Shown in pieces: positions 13,999 to 23,328 of a stretch of 64,000 bases of DNA. Made by a program: the position numbers and the translations under genes. The stretch's first letter is position 1. Every line of letters starts with the position of its first letter. The DNA comes from Asanoa iriomotensis. Its GTDB lineage: Bacteria > Actinomycetota > Actinomycetes > Mycobacteriales > Micromonosporaceae. The DNA lies in assembly GCF_016862515.1 (NCBI RefSeq), contig NZ_BONC01000002.1, forward strand, positions 226,648-290,647, given 5' to 3'. Under the pieces are notes generated by a model. It made no database searches. It saw only the letters and a list, made by a program, of their open reading frames with translations, and was not told the origin of the DNA.

Positions 13999-15612
13999 AT
14001 GCCCGACTTCGTGCCTCTCGCCGAGCGGATCGTCGACGCGCTGCTCGACAGCGACCCGCACCTCGCCGCGTCCGCCGGCGACCATCGCCTCGACGGCGAG
14101 CTGCCCGACCTGTCCGCCGACGCGGTCCTGGCCCGGTTCGCGATGCTGCGCGACGCGAGCGGCGCGCTGGCCGAGGTCGACAGCGACGCGCTCGACACGC
14201 AGGAGCAGGTCGACCACGCGATCCTCGCCGCCCGCGTCGAGCGTGGCATGTTCGAGCTGTCCGAGGTGCGCGAGCACGAGTGGAACCCGCTCACGCACAA
14301 CCCGGGCGACCTGATCCACGAGCTGATCGCGCGCCCGTTCGCCCCGGTCGACGTGCGCCTGGAGAGCCTGACCCAGCGCCTCGAAGCCGTGCCCGACGCG
14401 CTGGCCACCGCGCGCGCGGCGCTCAAGGACATGCCGCGGATCCACGTCGAGACCGCGATCGGCCAGTTCGCCGGCACCGCCGCGCTGGTCCGGGACGAGG
14501 TGCCGGCGATGCTCGACGAGGCGCCGCCGATGCGGGCGACCGTCGAGCCGGCGGCGGCCCGGGCGGTCGCGGCGCTCACCGAGTTCGCCGACTGGCTGCG
14601 CGAGCAGTTGCCGGCCGCCGAGCGCGACCCGCGGCTGGGTCGGCGGCTCTGGGAGGCCCGGCTCTGGCACACCCTCGACACCGAGCTGACCGCCGACCAG
14701 GTGCTGGCCAAGGCCCGGGAAAATCTGGTGCGCGTCGGCGAGGACCTGCGCCGCGCCGCCGCCGAGCTGACCGGTGGGCCGGCGACCGACGAGACCGTGC
14801 GCGAGGCGCTCGGCCGACTCGGCGCCGAGCACCCCGACAACGACACGATCGTCGAGCTGGCGAAGGCGACGATGGTCGAGACCACCGACTTCGTACGCGA
14901 ACACGACCTGGTCACGCTCGTCGACGACCCGTGCGTGATCCAGGAGATGCCGGAGTTCGCCCGCGGCGTCGCCGTCGCCTACTGCGACTCGCCGGGCCAG
15001 CTCGAGACCGCGGAGCTGCCGACGTTCTACTGCATCTCGCCGACGCCGGCCGACTGGTCGCCGGAGCGGGTGGAGTCGTTCTACCGCGAATACAACAACC
15101 ACATGATCCGCAACCTGACCGTGCACGAGGCGATGCCGGGCCACTACCTGCAGCTCGCCCACTCGCGCCGGTTCCAGGGCACCACCCGGGTCCGCAAGCT
15201 CGGCGTCTCCGGCCCGTTCGCGGAGGGCTGGGCGGTGTACGCCGAGGAGGTGATGGCCGGGCTGCGCTTCGGCGGCCTGCCGATCCGCCTCCAGCAGCTC
15301 AAGATGCAGCTGCGGATGACCATCAACGCGATCCTCGACCAAGCCGTCCACTGTGACGGGATGACGCAGGACGCGGCGATGGCGCTGATGACCGGCCCCG
15401 GCTTCCAGGAAGAGGGCGAGGCGGCCGGCAAGTGGCGCCGCGCGCTGCTCACCTCGACGCAGCTGTCCACGTACTTCGTCGGCTACCAGGAGATCCTCGA
15501 CACCGCGCTGCGCCGCCCGGCCGGCACGTCCACGCGGGCCTGGCACGACGCGATGATCGCCCACGGCTCGCCGCCGCCGCGTCACCTGCCCCTGCTGCTG
15601 GGTGTGTCGTGA
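13999..15612 (+). CDS. DUF885 family protein (putative zinc metallopeptidase-like)
   Basis: 537 residues, almost entirely helical, without a signal peptide. The DUF885 hallmark HEAMPGHYLQLAHS lies near 375 and GPFAEGWAVYAEE follows about 30 residues later; the His/Glu set resembles that of helical zinc peptidases, but a peptidase role is inferred from the family. ATG 13999 lies 7 nt after a -10-like TAGGTT (13986-13991) and has no ribosome binding site, so the mRNA is probably leaderless. Its stop overlaps the ASCH start (GTGA), implying coupled translation. Confidence 0.88.
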   Translation: MPDFVPLAERIVDALLDSDPHLAASAGDHRLDGELPDLSADAVLARFAMLRDASGALAEVDSDALDTQEQVDHAILAARVERGMFELSEVREHEWNPLTHNPGDLIHELIARPFAPVDVRLESLTQRLEAVPDALATARAALKDMPRIHVETAIGQFAGTAALVRDEVPAMLDEAPPMRATVEPAAARAVAALTEFADWLREQLPAAERDPRLGRRLWEARLWHTLDTELTADQVLAKARENLVRVGEDLRRAAAELTGGPATDETVREALGRLGAEHPDNDTIVELAKATMVETTDFVREHDLVTLVDDPCVIQEMPEFARGVAVAYCDSPGQLETAELPTFYCISPTPADWSPERVESFYREYNNHMIRNLTVHEAMPGHYLQLAHSRRFQGTTRVRKLGVSGPFAEGWAVYAEEVMAGLRFGGLPIRLQQLKMQLRMTINAILDQAVHCDGMTQDAAMALMTGPGFQEEGEAAGKWRRALLTSTQLSTYFVGYQEILDTALRRPAGTSTRAWHDAMIAHGSPPPRHLPLLLGVS

Positions 15613-16016
15613 ACCTCGACGAGCTGCCCACCGTCGAGTTCGGCTTTCCCGGCCCGCTGCGCGACAAGTTGGTGGCGGCGATCCTGTCGGGCGCGAAGAC
15701 CAGCACCTCGGCGCTGCTCGCCGGCTACGTGGACGAGCCGCTGCCGGTCGCGGGCGAGGTGTCCGCGGTGCTCGACTCGGCCGGCAACCGGGTCGCCGCC
15801 ATCGAGCTCACCGAGGTGCGCGTGGTCCGGCTCGGCGACGTCGACCTGCGGCACGCGATCGACGAGGGCGAGGGCTTCATCTCCGTGGCCGAGTGGCGGG
15901 CCGACCACGAGGAGTTCTGGCACAGCCCCGAGGTCCGCGCCGAGCTCGGCGACCCCGGCTTCACAGTGGACGACGACACGCCGATCGTCAGCCAGCGGTT
16001 CCGCCTGCTGACTTAG
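15609..16016 (+). CDS. ASCH domain protein
   Basis: 135 residues. GTG at 15609 overlaps the DUF885 stop, and family similarity begins there. The FPGPLRDKLVAAILSGAKTS opening and the later EVRVVRLGDVD and FWHS motifs fit the ASCH fold, a beta-barrel related to PUA that binds RNA or modified nucleosides; some members hydrolyse N4-acetylcytidine. The substrate here is unknown. The last 29 bp overlap the convergent nudC gene. Confidence 0.85.
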   Translation: MNLDELPTVEFGFPGPLRDKLVAAILSGAKTSTSALLAGYVDEPLPVAGEVSAVLDSAGNRVAAIELTEVRVVRLGDVDLRHAIDEGEGFISVAEWRADHEEFWHSPEVRAELGDPGFTVDDDTPIVSQRFRLLT

Positions 16017-16800
16017 CGGCGGCGTCGATCAGCCAGCGGGAGATCGAGTACTTCGGCGGCAGCGCGTCGGGCAGTTCGCGCAGCGGCCACCAGCGGGCCT
16101 CGGCCAGCTCCTTGCCGTCGATCACCGGCTCGGCGCCTGGCGCGGCCGTGGCCATGAAGCCCGTGAGGATCACACCCGGGCCGGACATCGCCCACGGCTG
16201 ACTGCCGAAATAGCGCAGCCCGTCGACGGTCAGCCCGACCTCCTCGGCCACCTCGCGGTGCACCGCCTCCTCCAGCGACTCGCCGGCCTCGACGAAGCCG
16301 GCCACCAGCGCCCACAGCTCGGTCGGCCCGTACGTGTGCTTGACCAGAAGGATCTCGTCGCCCCGGCGGATCGCCGTCAGGATCGCGGGGGAGAGCTGCA
16401 TCGGGACATACAGGTCACAACCCGGACACCGCCGAGCATGCTCATCGGGTACGTCGGTCAGCTCGGTCGCGCACGCCCCGCAGAACCGGTGGCTGCGTCG
16501 CCACGTCACGATCTGTAAGGCCCGCCCGGCCAGCGCGGCCAGCGGCTCGTCGAGCGTCGCGGCGAGTGACGGCCAGGCCCGCCACCGGCCTAGCGAGTCG
16601 ATCTTCTCGGGCAGCCCGGCGGCCCAGACGCGTACGCCGTCCAGAGCACCGAGCGGCACCCAGGTCACGTCGTCGGGCAGCCCGGCGACGTCGGCGTGGC
16701 GCGGGAACGGCGCCAACAGGCGGCGACCAGCGACGAGCACGCAGTGGTCAGCAGGACTGGGTGGCGCCACGCCCACCGCGTCGGGCACGAACCGGCTCAC
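15988..16800 (-). CDS. nudC: NudC-type NAD(H) pyrophosphatase (Nudix hydrolase)
   Basis: 270 residues. NudC splits NAD(H) to NMN and AMP and can remove NAD caps from RNA. The four-Cys zinc ribbon (FCGAC ... RCPGC) is followed by the Nudix box GFVEAGESLEEAVHREVAEE and the SQPW motif. The usual SQPWPFPxS reads SQPWAMSG here, an unusual variant. The start is uncertain: GTG 16800 is chosen because a -10-like TACCTT (16813-16808) stands 7 nt upstream, fitting a leaderless mRNA; ATG 16866 and TTG 16809 are alternatives. It is divergent from eno and convergent with ASCH. Confidence 0.85.
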   Translation of the reverse strand: MSRFVPDAVGVAPPSPADHCVLVAGRRLLAPFPRHADVAGLPDDVTWVPLGALDGVRVWAAGLPEKIDSLGRWRAWPSLAATLDEPLAALAGRALQIVTWRRSHRFCGACATELTDVPDEHARRCPGCDLYVPMQLSPAILTAIRRGDEILLVKHTYGPTELWALVAGFVEAGESLEEAVHREVAEEVGLTVDGLRYFGSQPWAMSGPGVILTGFMATAAPGAEPVIDGKELAEARWWPLRELPDALPPKYSISRWLIDAAAKSAGGTAG

Positions 16801-16888
16801 GGAGTCCAAGGTAGCGCCCGATACCCTTCTTCGGGACGCAGCGTCGCGGCCGTGAGACCACGACATCAACACACGGCAGGAGTCGTAA

Positions 16889-18178
<1,290 letters not shown>

Positions 18179-18190
18179 CCCCGCGTGCGT

Positions 18191-18214
18191 CCGGGGCCTC
18201 CGCGGAGGCCCCGG
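18191..18214. terminator. 24-bp perfect palindrome after eno
   Basis: Twelve bases and their exact complement abut with no spacer, 13 bp after the eno stop. There is no following T-run, so it is not a classical terminator; it may act as a partial terminator or RNA-stabilising structure between eno and the divIC-like gene 35 bp downstream. Confidence 0.5.
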
Positions 18215-18248
18215 CGCGCCGGGACCTCGGGGGAGGGGGTGTCGGGTT

Positions 18249-18866
18249 GTGACGCAGCGCCGCATGCCGAGCGGTCAGGGGCCCTCCCGCCGCCCGACCG
18301 GCAGCGCCGCCCGGGGTTCCACGGGGCGTGGGTCCGCGAGGTCGACCGCACGTGAGCCGACCGCGGTCGGCACCGCGCGCGCGGCCAACACACCGCGCAA
18401 GGCCACGCGGCCGGCCGCCCGCCGGGCCGGCACCGCGGCCGCCACCAGCAGCGCCCGGCGCACCGCGGCACCACAGCCGCGCCGGCTCACCGGCCGGGCG
18501 ACCGTGCTCGTCGCGGTGCTGATCGCGCTGGCGCTCGCGTACACGTATCCGATCCGGGTCTATCTCAACCAGCAGTCCGACATCGCGGAGATGCAATCGG
18601 CGCAGGCCGCGCAGCGCGAGAAGATCAAGGAGCTGCAGGACCAGGCCGCGCTCTGGAAAGACCCGAACTACATCAAGACCCAGGCGAGGAGCCGCTTCTT
18701 CATGGTCCTCCCCGGCGAAGAGCTGCTGATCCTGCTCTCCGACCCGGACGGCGCCGCCCGCGACGCGGGTCTGCCGCCGCCGGGCGCGACGCCACCGGAG
18801 CCCGATCCCTGGTACGACACGCTCTGGTCGAGCGTCGAGGCCGCCAACGCGGAGAGTGCCCGATGA
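18249..18866 (+). CDS. FtsB/DivIC-type septum formation initiator
   Basis: 205 residues. A long basic, low-complexity cytoplasmic N-terminus (about 80 residues of Arg, Ala, Thr and Pro) leads into a single membrane helix near 85-100 (VLVAVLIALALAY), then a short extracellular coiled coil (about 110-140) and the DivIC-type PNYIKTQARSRFFMV segment. Proteins of this family join FtsL and FtsQ in the divisome. GTG 18249 follows GGGGAGGGGG. The stop overlaps the next ATG (ATGA), so translation is coupled with DUF501. Confidence 0.9.
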   Translation: MTQRRMPSGQGPSRRPTGSAARGSTGRGSARSTAREPTAVGTARAANTPRKATRPAARRAGTAAATSSARRTAAPQPRRLTGRATVLVAVLIALALAYTYPIRVYLNQQSDIAEMQSAQAAQREKIKELQDQAALWKDPNYIKTQARSRFFMVLPGEELLILLSDPDGAARDAGLPPPGATPPEPDPWYDTLWSSVEAANAESAR

Positions 18867-19378
18867 TTCCTCCACCTGTGCGCGAGGAGGCTTCCACGCG
18901 CGACCGGGCGGCCGTGGCAGCCCAGCTCGGGCGTCCGCCGCGGGCCATCCGGAACGTCGCGCACCGCTGCCCGTGCGGGCTGCCCGACGTCGTGGAGACG
19001 ACGCCGCGGCTCGCCGACGGCACCCCGTTCCCGACGCTGTTCTACCTGACCTGCCCGCGGGCGACGGCGGCGTGCAGCCGCATCGAGTCCGCCGGGCTGA
19101 TGAAGGAGATGGCCGCCCGGCTCGCCGACGACCCGGAGCTGGCGGCGCGCTACCGGGCCGCACACGAGGACTACCTGGCGCGGCGCGAGGCGGTCGGGCA
19201 CGTCGAGGAGATCGAGGGGATCTCGGCCGGCGGCATGCCGGGCCGGGTCAAGTGCCTCCACGTGCTGGTCGCCCACGCGCTCGCCGTCGGCCCGGGCGTC
19301 AACCCGTTCGGCGACGAAGCGCTGGAAGAGATCGGGTCGTGGTGGGACGGCGGCCCGTGCGTCGAGGTCGCCGGCTGA
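18863..19378 (+). CDS. DUF501 family protein
   Basis: 171 residues. Conserved Cys residues occur in HRCPCGLP (near 35) and YLTCPRATAACSRIES (near 60-75), and the C-terminal half carries MPGRVKCLHVLVAHALA with a conserved Cys and His; together they suggest a metal site. The function is unknown, but the gene is almost always between the DivIC-like gene and ppx in Actinobacteria. It overlaps both neighbours by 1-4 bp. Confidence 0.9.
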   Translation: MIPPPVREEASTRDRAAVAAQLGRPPRAIRNVAHRCPCGLPDVVETTPRLADGTPFPTLFYLTCPRATAACSRIESAGLMKEMAARLADDPELAARYRAAHEDYLARREAVGHVEEIEGISAGGMPGRVKCLHVLVAHALAVGPGVNPFGDEALEEIGSWWDGGPCVEVAG

Positions 19379-19881
19379 TGGCCGAGATCGTCGTCCGCCG
19401 GGCCCGGACCGGCGACGTGCGGGCCATCCGCCGGCTGATCGACACGTTCAGCACCGGCGGGCGGCTGCTCAGCAAGGCCACGGTGACGCTCTACGAGGAC
19501 GTGCTCGAGTTCTGGGTCGCGGTCGACGGCTCGACGGTCGTCGGCTGCGGCGCGCTGCACGTGATGTGGGAAGACCTGGCGGAAATCCGCACGGTCGCGG
19601 TCGACTCGGCACACCAGGGCCGCAAGATCGGCGTCGACCTGGTGACCGCGCTGCTGGCCGCGGCCCGCGACGTCGGCGTCCGGCGGGTGTTCGTGCTCAC
19701 GTTCGAGACGGAGTTCTTCGGCCGGTTCGGTTTCCGCGAGATCGACGGCGCCCCGGTGCCGCCCGCGGTGTACGAGCAGCTCCTGCGCTCGTACGACGAA
19801 GGTGTTGCCGAGTTCCTCGACCTGGAAAGGGTGAAACCCAACACCCTGGGCAACACGCGGATGCTGCTGCACCTCTCGTAG
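19378..19881 (+). CDS. argA: Short-form N-acetylglutamate synthase (GNAT)
   Basis: 167 residues. It matches the short actinobacterial amino-acid N-acetyltransferase typified by M. tuberculosis Rv2747, which makes N-acetylglutamate at the start of arginine synthesis. The GNAT fold is clear: VVRRARTGDVRAIRRLID, the acetyl-CoA loop VAVDSAHQGRKIGVDLV, and the C-terminal EFFGRFGFREI and NTLGNTRMLL. ATG 19378 overlaps the DUF501 stop (TGATG). Confidence 0.88.
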   Translation: MAEIVVRRARTGDVRAIRRLIDTFSTGGRLLSKATVTLYEDVLEFWVAVDGSTVVGCGALHVMWEDLAEIRTVAVDSAHQGRKIGVDLVTALLAAARDVGVRRVFVLTFETEFFGRFGFREIDGAPVPPAVYEQLLRSYDEGVAEFLDLERVKPNTLGNTRMLLHLS

Positions 19882-19891
19882 TGTCGACCTT

Positions 19892-20809
19892 GTGACCCGG
19901 GTAGCTGCCATCGACTGTGGGACCAACTCCATCCGCCTGCTCGTCGCGGACATCGGCCCCGACGGCCGCCTCGTCGACGTGACCCGCCGGATGGAGATCG
20001 TCCGGCTCGGCCAGGGAGTCGACCAGACCGGCCGGCTGGCCCCGGAGGCGATCGAGCGGACCCGGGTGGCGCTGGCGGACTACACGGCCCAGATCCGGGC
20101 GCTCGGTGCGTCCCGGGTGCGGATGTGCGCGACGTCGGCGTCCCGGGACGCGGCCAACGCGGGCGAGTTCACCGGGATGGTGCTGACCACGCTCGGGGTC
20201 GCGCCGGAGGTGGTGACGGGCGACGAGGAAGCGCGGCTGTCCTACACGGGTGCGGTGCGCGGCCTGGTCGCGCCGGCGCCGTACCTGATCGTCGACATCG
20301 GCGGCGGGTCGACGGAGTTCGTCACGGGCTCGTCGGCCGCGGGCCCGGACGCGGCGATCTCGATGGACATCGGCTGCGTCCGGATGACGGAACGGCACCT
20401 GCACAGCACCCCACCGACGGCCGCGGAGGTGGCGGCGGCGGAAGCCGACATCGCGGCGGCGGTGGACCACGCGCTGTCCGTGGTTCCGGGCCGGCACGCG
20501 GCGACGCTGGTCGGGCTCGCGGGTTCGGTCACGACGGTGGTGGGCATCGCCCTGGACCTCCCCGGGTACGACCCGAAACGCATCCACCACGCCCGCGTCT
20601 CCTACGACGACGTGGCCAAGGTGACGGCGGACCTGCTCTCGAAAACCCCGGCGGAGCGCCTCGAAAACCCGATCATGCACCCGGGCCGCGCGGACGTGAT
20701 CGGCGCGGGCGCCCTGGTCCTCCGCGTCATCATGGAACGCGCCGGCATGTCGTCGGTGGTGGCCTCAGAACACGACATCCTGGACGGCATCGCCTACAGC
20801 CTGGTCTAA
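19892..20809 (+). CDS. ppx: Exopolyphosphatase / pppGpp phosphatase (Ppx/GppA)
   Basis: 305 residues, the short actinobacterial form with only the two actin-like ASKHA domains. Phosphate-binding motifs are AIDCGTNSIRLLVADI at the N-terminus and LIVDIGGGSTEFV near 130; the catalytic Glu lies in the GDEEARLSY region near 112. It degrades polyphosphate or (p)ppGpp. GTG 19892 lies 7 nt after TAGTGT (19879-19884), which overlaps the argA stop, so it may have its own leaderless promoter. Confidence 0.93.
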   Translation: MTRVAAIDCGTNSIRLLVADIGPDGRLVDVTRRMEIVRLGQGVDQTGRLAPEAIERTRVALADYTAQIRALGASRVRMCATSASRDAANAGEFTGMVLTTLGVAPEVVTGDEEARLSYTGAVRGLVAPAPYLIVDIGGGSTEFVTGSSAAGPDAAISMDIGCVRMTERHLHSTPPTAAEVAAAEADIAAAVDHALSVVPGRHAATLVGLAGSVTTVVGIALDLPGYDPKRIHHARVSYDDVAKVTADLLSKTPAERLENPIMHPGRADVIGAGALVLRVIMERAGMSSVVASEHDILDGIAYSLV

Positions 20810-20829
20810 CGGCCCGGAAATTGCCTGCG

Positions 20830-20840
20830 TACGGTCCGTA
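20830..20840. promoter_or_regulatory. Palindrome overlapping the antitoxin start
   Basis: TACGGTCCGTA is a dyad centred at 20835 and ends in the first base of the antitoxin ATG. Ribbon-helix-helix antitoxins usually bind such dyads to repress their own operon. The assignment is inference. Confidence 0.4.
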
Positions 20841-21043
20841 TGATCACCACGGTCGATCTTCCCGACGGATTGCACGAGCGGCTCAAGCAGCTTGCCGAAG
20901 AAGACCGTCGCTCGTTGAACGCCACCATCGTCGTGGCCGTAGAGGAATACCTCTCGGCGCGGAGCCGTCGCGATCGGATCCGGGGCCTGGCGGGCGAGGT
21001 GGTCGAGCGCGACCCCGAGCTGTTGCACCGGCTGGCGGAGTGA
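20840..21043 (+). CDS. Ribbon-helix-helix antitoxin
   Basis: 67 residues. The N-terminal ITTVDLPDGLHERLKQLA followed by SLNATIVVAVEEYL is an Arc/FitA-like ribbon-helix-helix DNA-binding domain; the C-terminal tail (about 45-67) would wrap the toxin. Its stop overlaps the GTG of a Doc-like gene (GTGA), the usual antitoxin-toxin arrangement, but that toxin is broken, so the antitoxin seems an orphan. Confidence 0.82.
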   Translation: MITTVDLPDGLHERLKQLAEEDRRSLNATIVVAVEEYLSARSRRDRIRGLAGEVVERDPELLHRLAE

Positions 21044-21253
21044 TCCACTACCACGGTTTGCATGAACCATGCCCTCATCGACGGCAACAAGCGCCTCGCG
21101 TGGGTGGCCACGGGGATTCTGCTCGCGATCAACGACGTGCCGATCCAGGACGTCGACGTGGACCAGGCCGAAGCGCTCGTGATGGCGGTCGCCGACGGGT
21201 CGATGACCGACGTCCCGGACATCGCGCGCGAGTTCCGCGCGCTCTATCTCTGA
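21040..21253 (+). pseudogene. Doc-family toxin remnant with internal deletion
   Basis: GTG 21040 overlaps the antitoxin stop and begins VIHYHG, a normal Doc-like opening. About 20 bp later the frame no longer matches, and the Fic/Doc core NHALIDGNKRLAWVATG resumes in another frame from 21062, running to a good C-terminus at 21253. Around 55-60 residues that normally separate these parts are missing. The catalytic HxLxDGNKRxA motif survives (21065 onward), but the N-terminal half of the fold is gone, so activity is unlikely. Confidence 0.75.
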
Positions 21254-21261
21254 GCGGAAGC

Positions 21262-21292
21262 AAAAGGGGCGCCCCGGTGCGGGCGCCCCTTT
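21262..21292. terminator. Bidirectional intrinsic terminator
   Basis: A 9-bp GC stem (21266-21274 with 21281-21289) extended by three A-T pairs has a 6-nt loop and T-rich flanks in both directions. It separates the Doc remnant (plus) from ndh (minus), serving both. Confidence 0.85.
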
Positions 21293-21294
21293 CG

Positions 21295-22674
21295 TTATCT
21301 GCGGCCGGACATCGCCGGCTCTCGTTCTGGCGGCAGTGGCACCGATGGTGGCGGGTCGATGTGTGGTGTCACGTCGACGAACTCGTCCTTCGGCGCGTGC
21401 AGCTGGCCCAGGGAGACCACCTCGCGGCGGAGGAAGAAGGCCAGGATCCAGTCGATCATGACCCGGACCTTGCGGTTGAAGGACGGGATCCGGCTCAGGT
21501 GGTACGCGCGGTGCATCATCCAGGCGAGCGGGCCCGTCAGCTTGATGCCGTAGACCTGCGCCACGCCCTTGTGCAGGCCCAGGCTGGCCACGCTGCCGAC
21601 GTGCTTGTGCTTGTAGTCCACCGGCTGACGGCCCCGGATCACCGCGCGGATGTTGTCGGCCAGGCGGTTCGCCTGCCGCACCGCGTGCTGTGCGCTCGGC
21701 GAGCACATCGCTCCGGGCGGGCCGGTCAGGTCGGGCACCGCGGCGCAGTCGCCGGCGCTCCACGCGCCCTCGACCACCCGGTCGCCGTCGACGACCTGGA
21801 GGCTCGCGTTGGTGGTCAGGCGACCGCGCTGGTCCTTCGGCAGGTCGACGAAGTCGAGCATCGGCGACGGCTTGACGCCGGCGGTCCAGACGATCGTGTT
21901 GGCCGGGAAGCTGTCGCCGTCGGAGAGCTTGACCACGCCGTCGACGCACGACTCCAGCCGCGTGCCGAGGCGGATGTCGAGCTTGCGCTTGAGCAGGACC
22001 TGCACGGTGTACGCGCCCATGTCGCGGTCGACCTCGGGCAGGATCCGGTTGGTGGCCTCGACCAGCACCCAGTGCATCTCGTCGGTGGAGATCTCGGGGT
22101 AGTAGCGCCGCACGGCGTCGTGCGCCATGTCCTCCATCTCGGCCAGCGCCTCGATGCCGGCGTAGCCGCCGCCGACGAAGACGAAGGTCAGCGCCCGCCG
22201 GCGTACCTCCGGATCGGTGGTCGCGGCCGCGACGTCGAGTTGGTCGAGCACGTGGTTGCGCAGGAAGATGGCCTCACCGATGGTCTTGAAGCCGATGCCG
22301 TGCTCGCGCAGGCCCGGGATCGGGAGGGTGCGGGACACCGAACCGGGCGCCACGATGATGTGGTCGTACTCGATCTCGCGCGGCGGCCCGACGATGGGCT
22401 GCACGGTGGCGACCTTGCGCTCGTGGGAGACGTCCGTGACGGAACCGGCGACGATCGTGCAGTGTCGCAGCTCCCGGCGCAGCGGCACGACGGAGTGCCG
22501 CGGGGAGATGTTGCCCGCCGAGGCTTCCGGCAGGAACGGCTGGTAGGTCATGTGCGGCTGCGGATCGACGACGATCACCTCGGCCTCACGGGAACGCAGC
22601 TTCTTCTGCATGCGCAGAGCCGCGTAGAGCCCGACGTGCCCGGCACCGACCACGAGAATCCGTTGACGTCTCAC
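21295..22674 (-). CDS. ndh: Type II NADH dehydrogenase
   Basis: 459 residues. NDH-2 passes electrons from NADH to menaquinone without pumping protons. Two Rossmann motifs are present: FAD-binding ILVVGAGHVGLYAALRM at the N-terminus and NADH-binding FVFVGGGYAGIEALAE near 170. The C-terminal FAD motif is WSAGDCAAVPD near 315. The membrane is reached by the amphipathic C-terminal part around 410-435 (IDWILAFFLRREV). The start is GTG 22674 with GAGAAGGGG upstream. Confidence 0.95.
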   Translation of the reverse strand: MRRQRILVVGAGHVGLYAALRMQKKLRSREAEVIVVDPQPHMTYQPFLPEASAGNISPRHSVVPLRRELRHCTIVAGSVTDVSHERKVATVQPIVGPPREIEYDHIIVAPGSVSRTLPIPGLREHGIGFKTIGEAIFLRNHVLDQLDVAAATTDPEVRRRALTFVFVGGGYAGIEALAEMEDMAHDAVRRYYPEISTDEMHWVLVEATNRILPEVDRDMGAYTVQVLLKRKLDIRLGTRLESCVDGVVKLSDGDSFPANTIVWTAGVKPSPMLDFVDLPKDQRGRLTTNASLQVVDGDRVVEGAWSAGDCAAVPDLTGPPGAMCSPSAQHAVRQANRLADNIRAVIRGRQPVDYKHKHVGSVASLGLHKGVAQVYGIKLTGPLAWMMHRAYHLSRIPSFNRKVRVMIDWILAFFLRREVVSLGQLHAPKDEFVDVTPHIDPPPSVPLPPEREPAMSGRR

Positions 22675-22730
22675 GACATCAACGATCCCCTTCTCGGTGC
22701 CGGAATGCGCACTCAGAAGGGCGATTTGTG

Positions 22731-22756
22731 ATGGAGGACAACCATGTGACCTCCAT
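22731..22756. repeat. Small inverted repeat upstream of ndh
   Basis: ATGGAGG (22731-22737) and CCTCCAT (22750-22756) are perfect inverted arms 12 bp apart, between the preceding operon's last gene (stop 22762) and ndh. It could be an operator or a weak transcript end. Confidence 0.3.
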
Positions 22757-22761
22757 GACTA

Positions 22762-23328
22762 TCAGGCCCTGCGCTTGACCAGCCAGCCCAGCACCCCGGC
22801 GACCGTGACGGCCACCACCAATCCGCCCAGGGCGGCCACGGTGAGCGCCTCGTCGTCGCCGATGCCGGCGATCGAGACCAGCAGCACGCCGCAGACCGCC
22901 GCGGCGAGCACCACGGCCGCCGCCCGGGCCACCCAGCGGGCCAGCACCTCGGTGGCGACCATCGCGTCGCTGGGCAGCACGGCCGCCAGCGCGGCGAGCG
23001 TGTGCGCCAGGTAGAGCGTGGTGGACAGGCCGAGCAGCCGCCAGAGTTGGATGCCCTCGACGGACTCGGCGGTGACCACCACCCAGCCGACCACGATCGC
23101 GACGACGAGCAGCGTGGTGGCCGCTCCCCGCGGCACGAGCGCCGGGATCGCCGCGACCACGACAAGAACGGCGACGGCGCGCCCGAAGAACAGCGCCGGC
23201 GGGAACGCGAAGCCCATCGCGGCCAGGAAGGCGGCGAAGATCCCCACGCGGACCAGCAGCGGGATCAGGGTCGCCCGGGCGATCTTGGTCTGCAGCCGGC
23301 GCAGCGAGCTCATCATCGCGCCGATCAT
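22762..23328 (-). CDS. Polytopic membrane protein, last gene of DUF58 operon
   Basis: 188 residues with five or six membrane helices and no other domain. It ends in a basic VKRRA tail. ATG 23328 overlaps the DUF58 stop (ATGA), so the two are translationally coupled. I recognise no named family. In many actinobacterial DUF58/MoxR operons a transglutaminase-like membrane protein occupies this place; none is present here. Confidence 0.75.
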   Translation of the reverse strand: MIGAMMSSLRRLQTKIARATLIPLLVRVGIFAAFLAAMGFAFPPALFFGRAVAVLVVVAAIPALVPRGAATTLLVVAIVVGWVVVTAESVEGIQLWRLLGLSTTLYLAHTLAALAAVLPSDAMVATEVLARWVARAAAVVLAAAVCGVLLVSIAGIGDDEALTVAALGGLVVAVTVAGVLGWLVKRRA

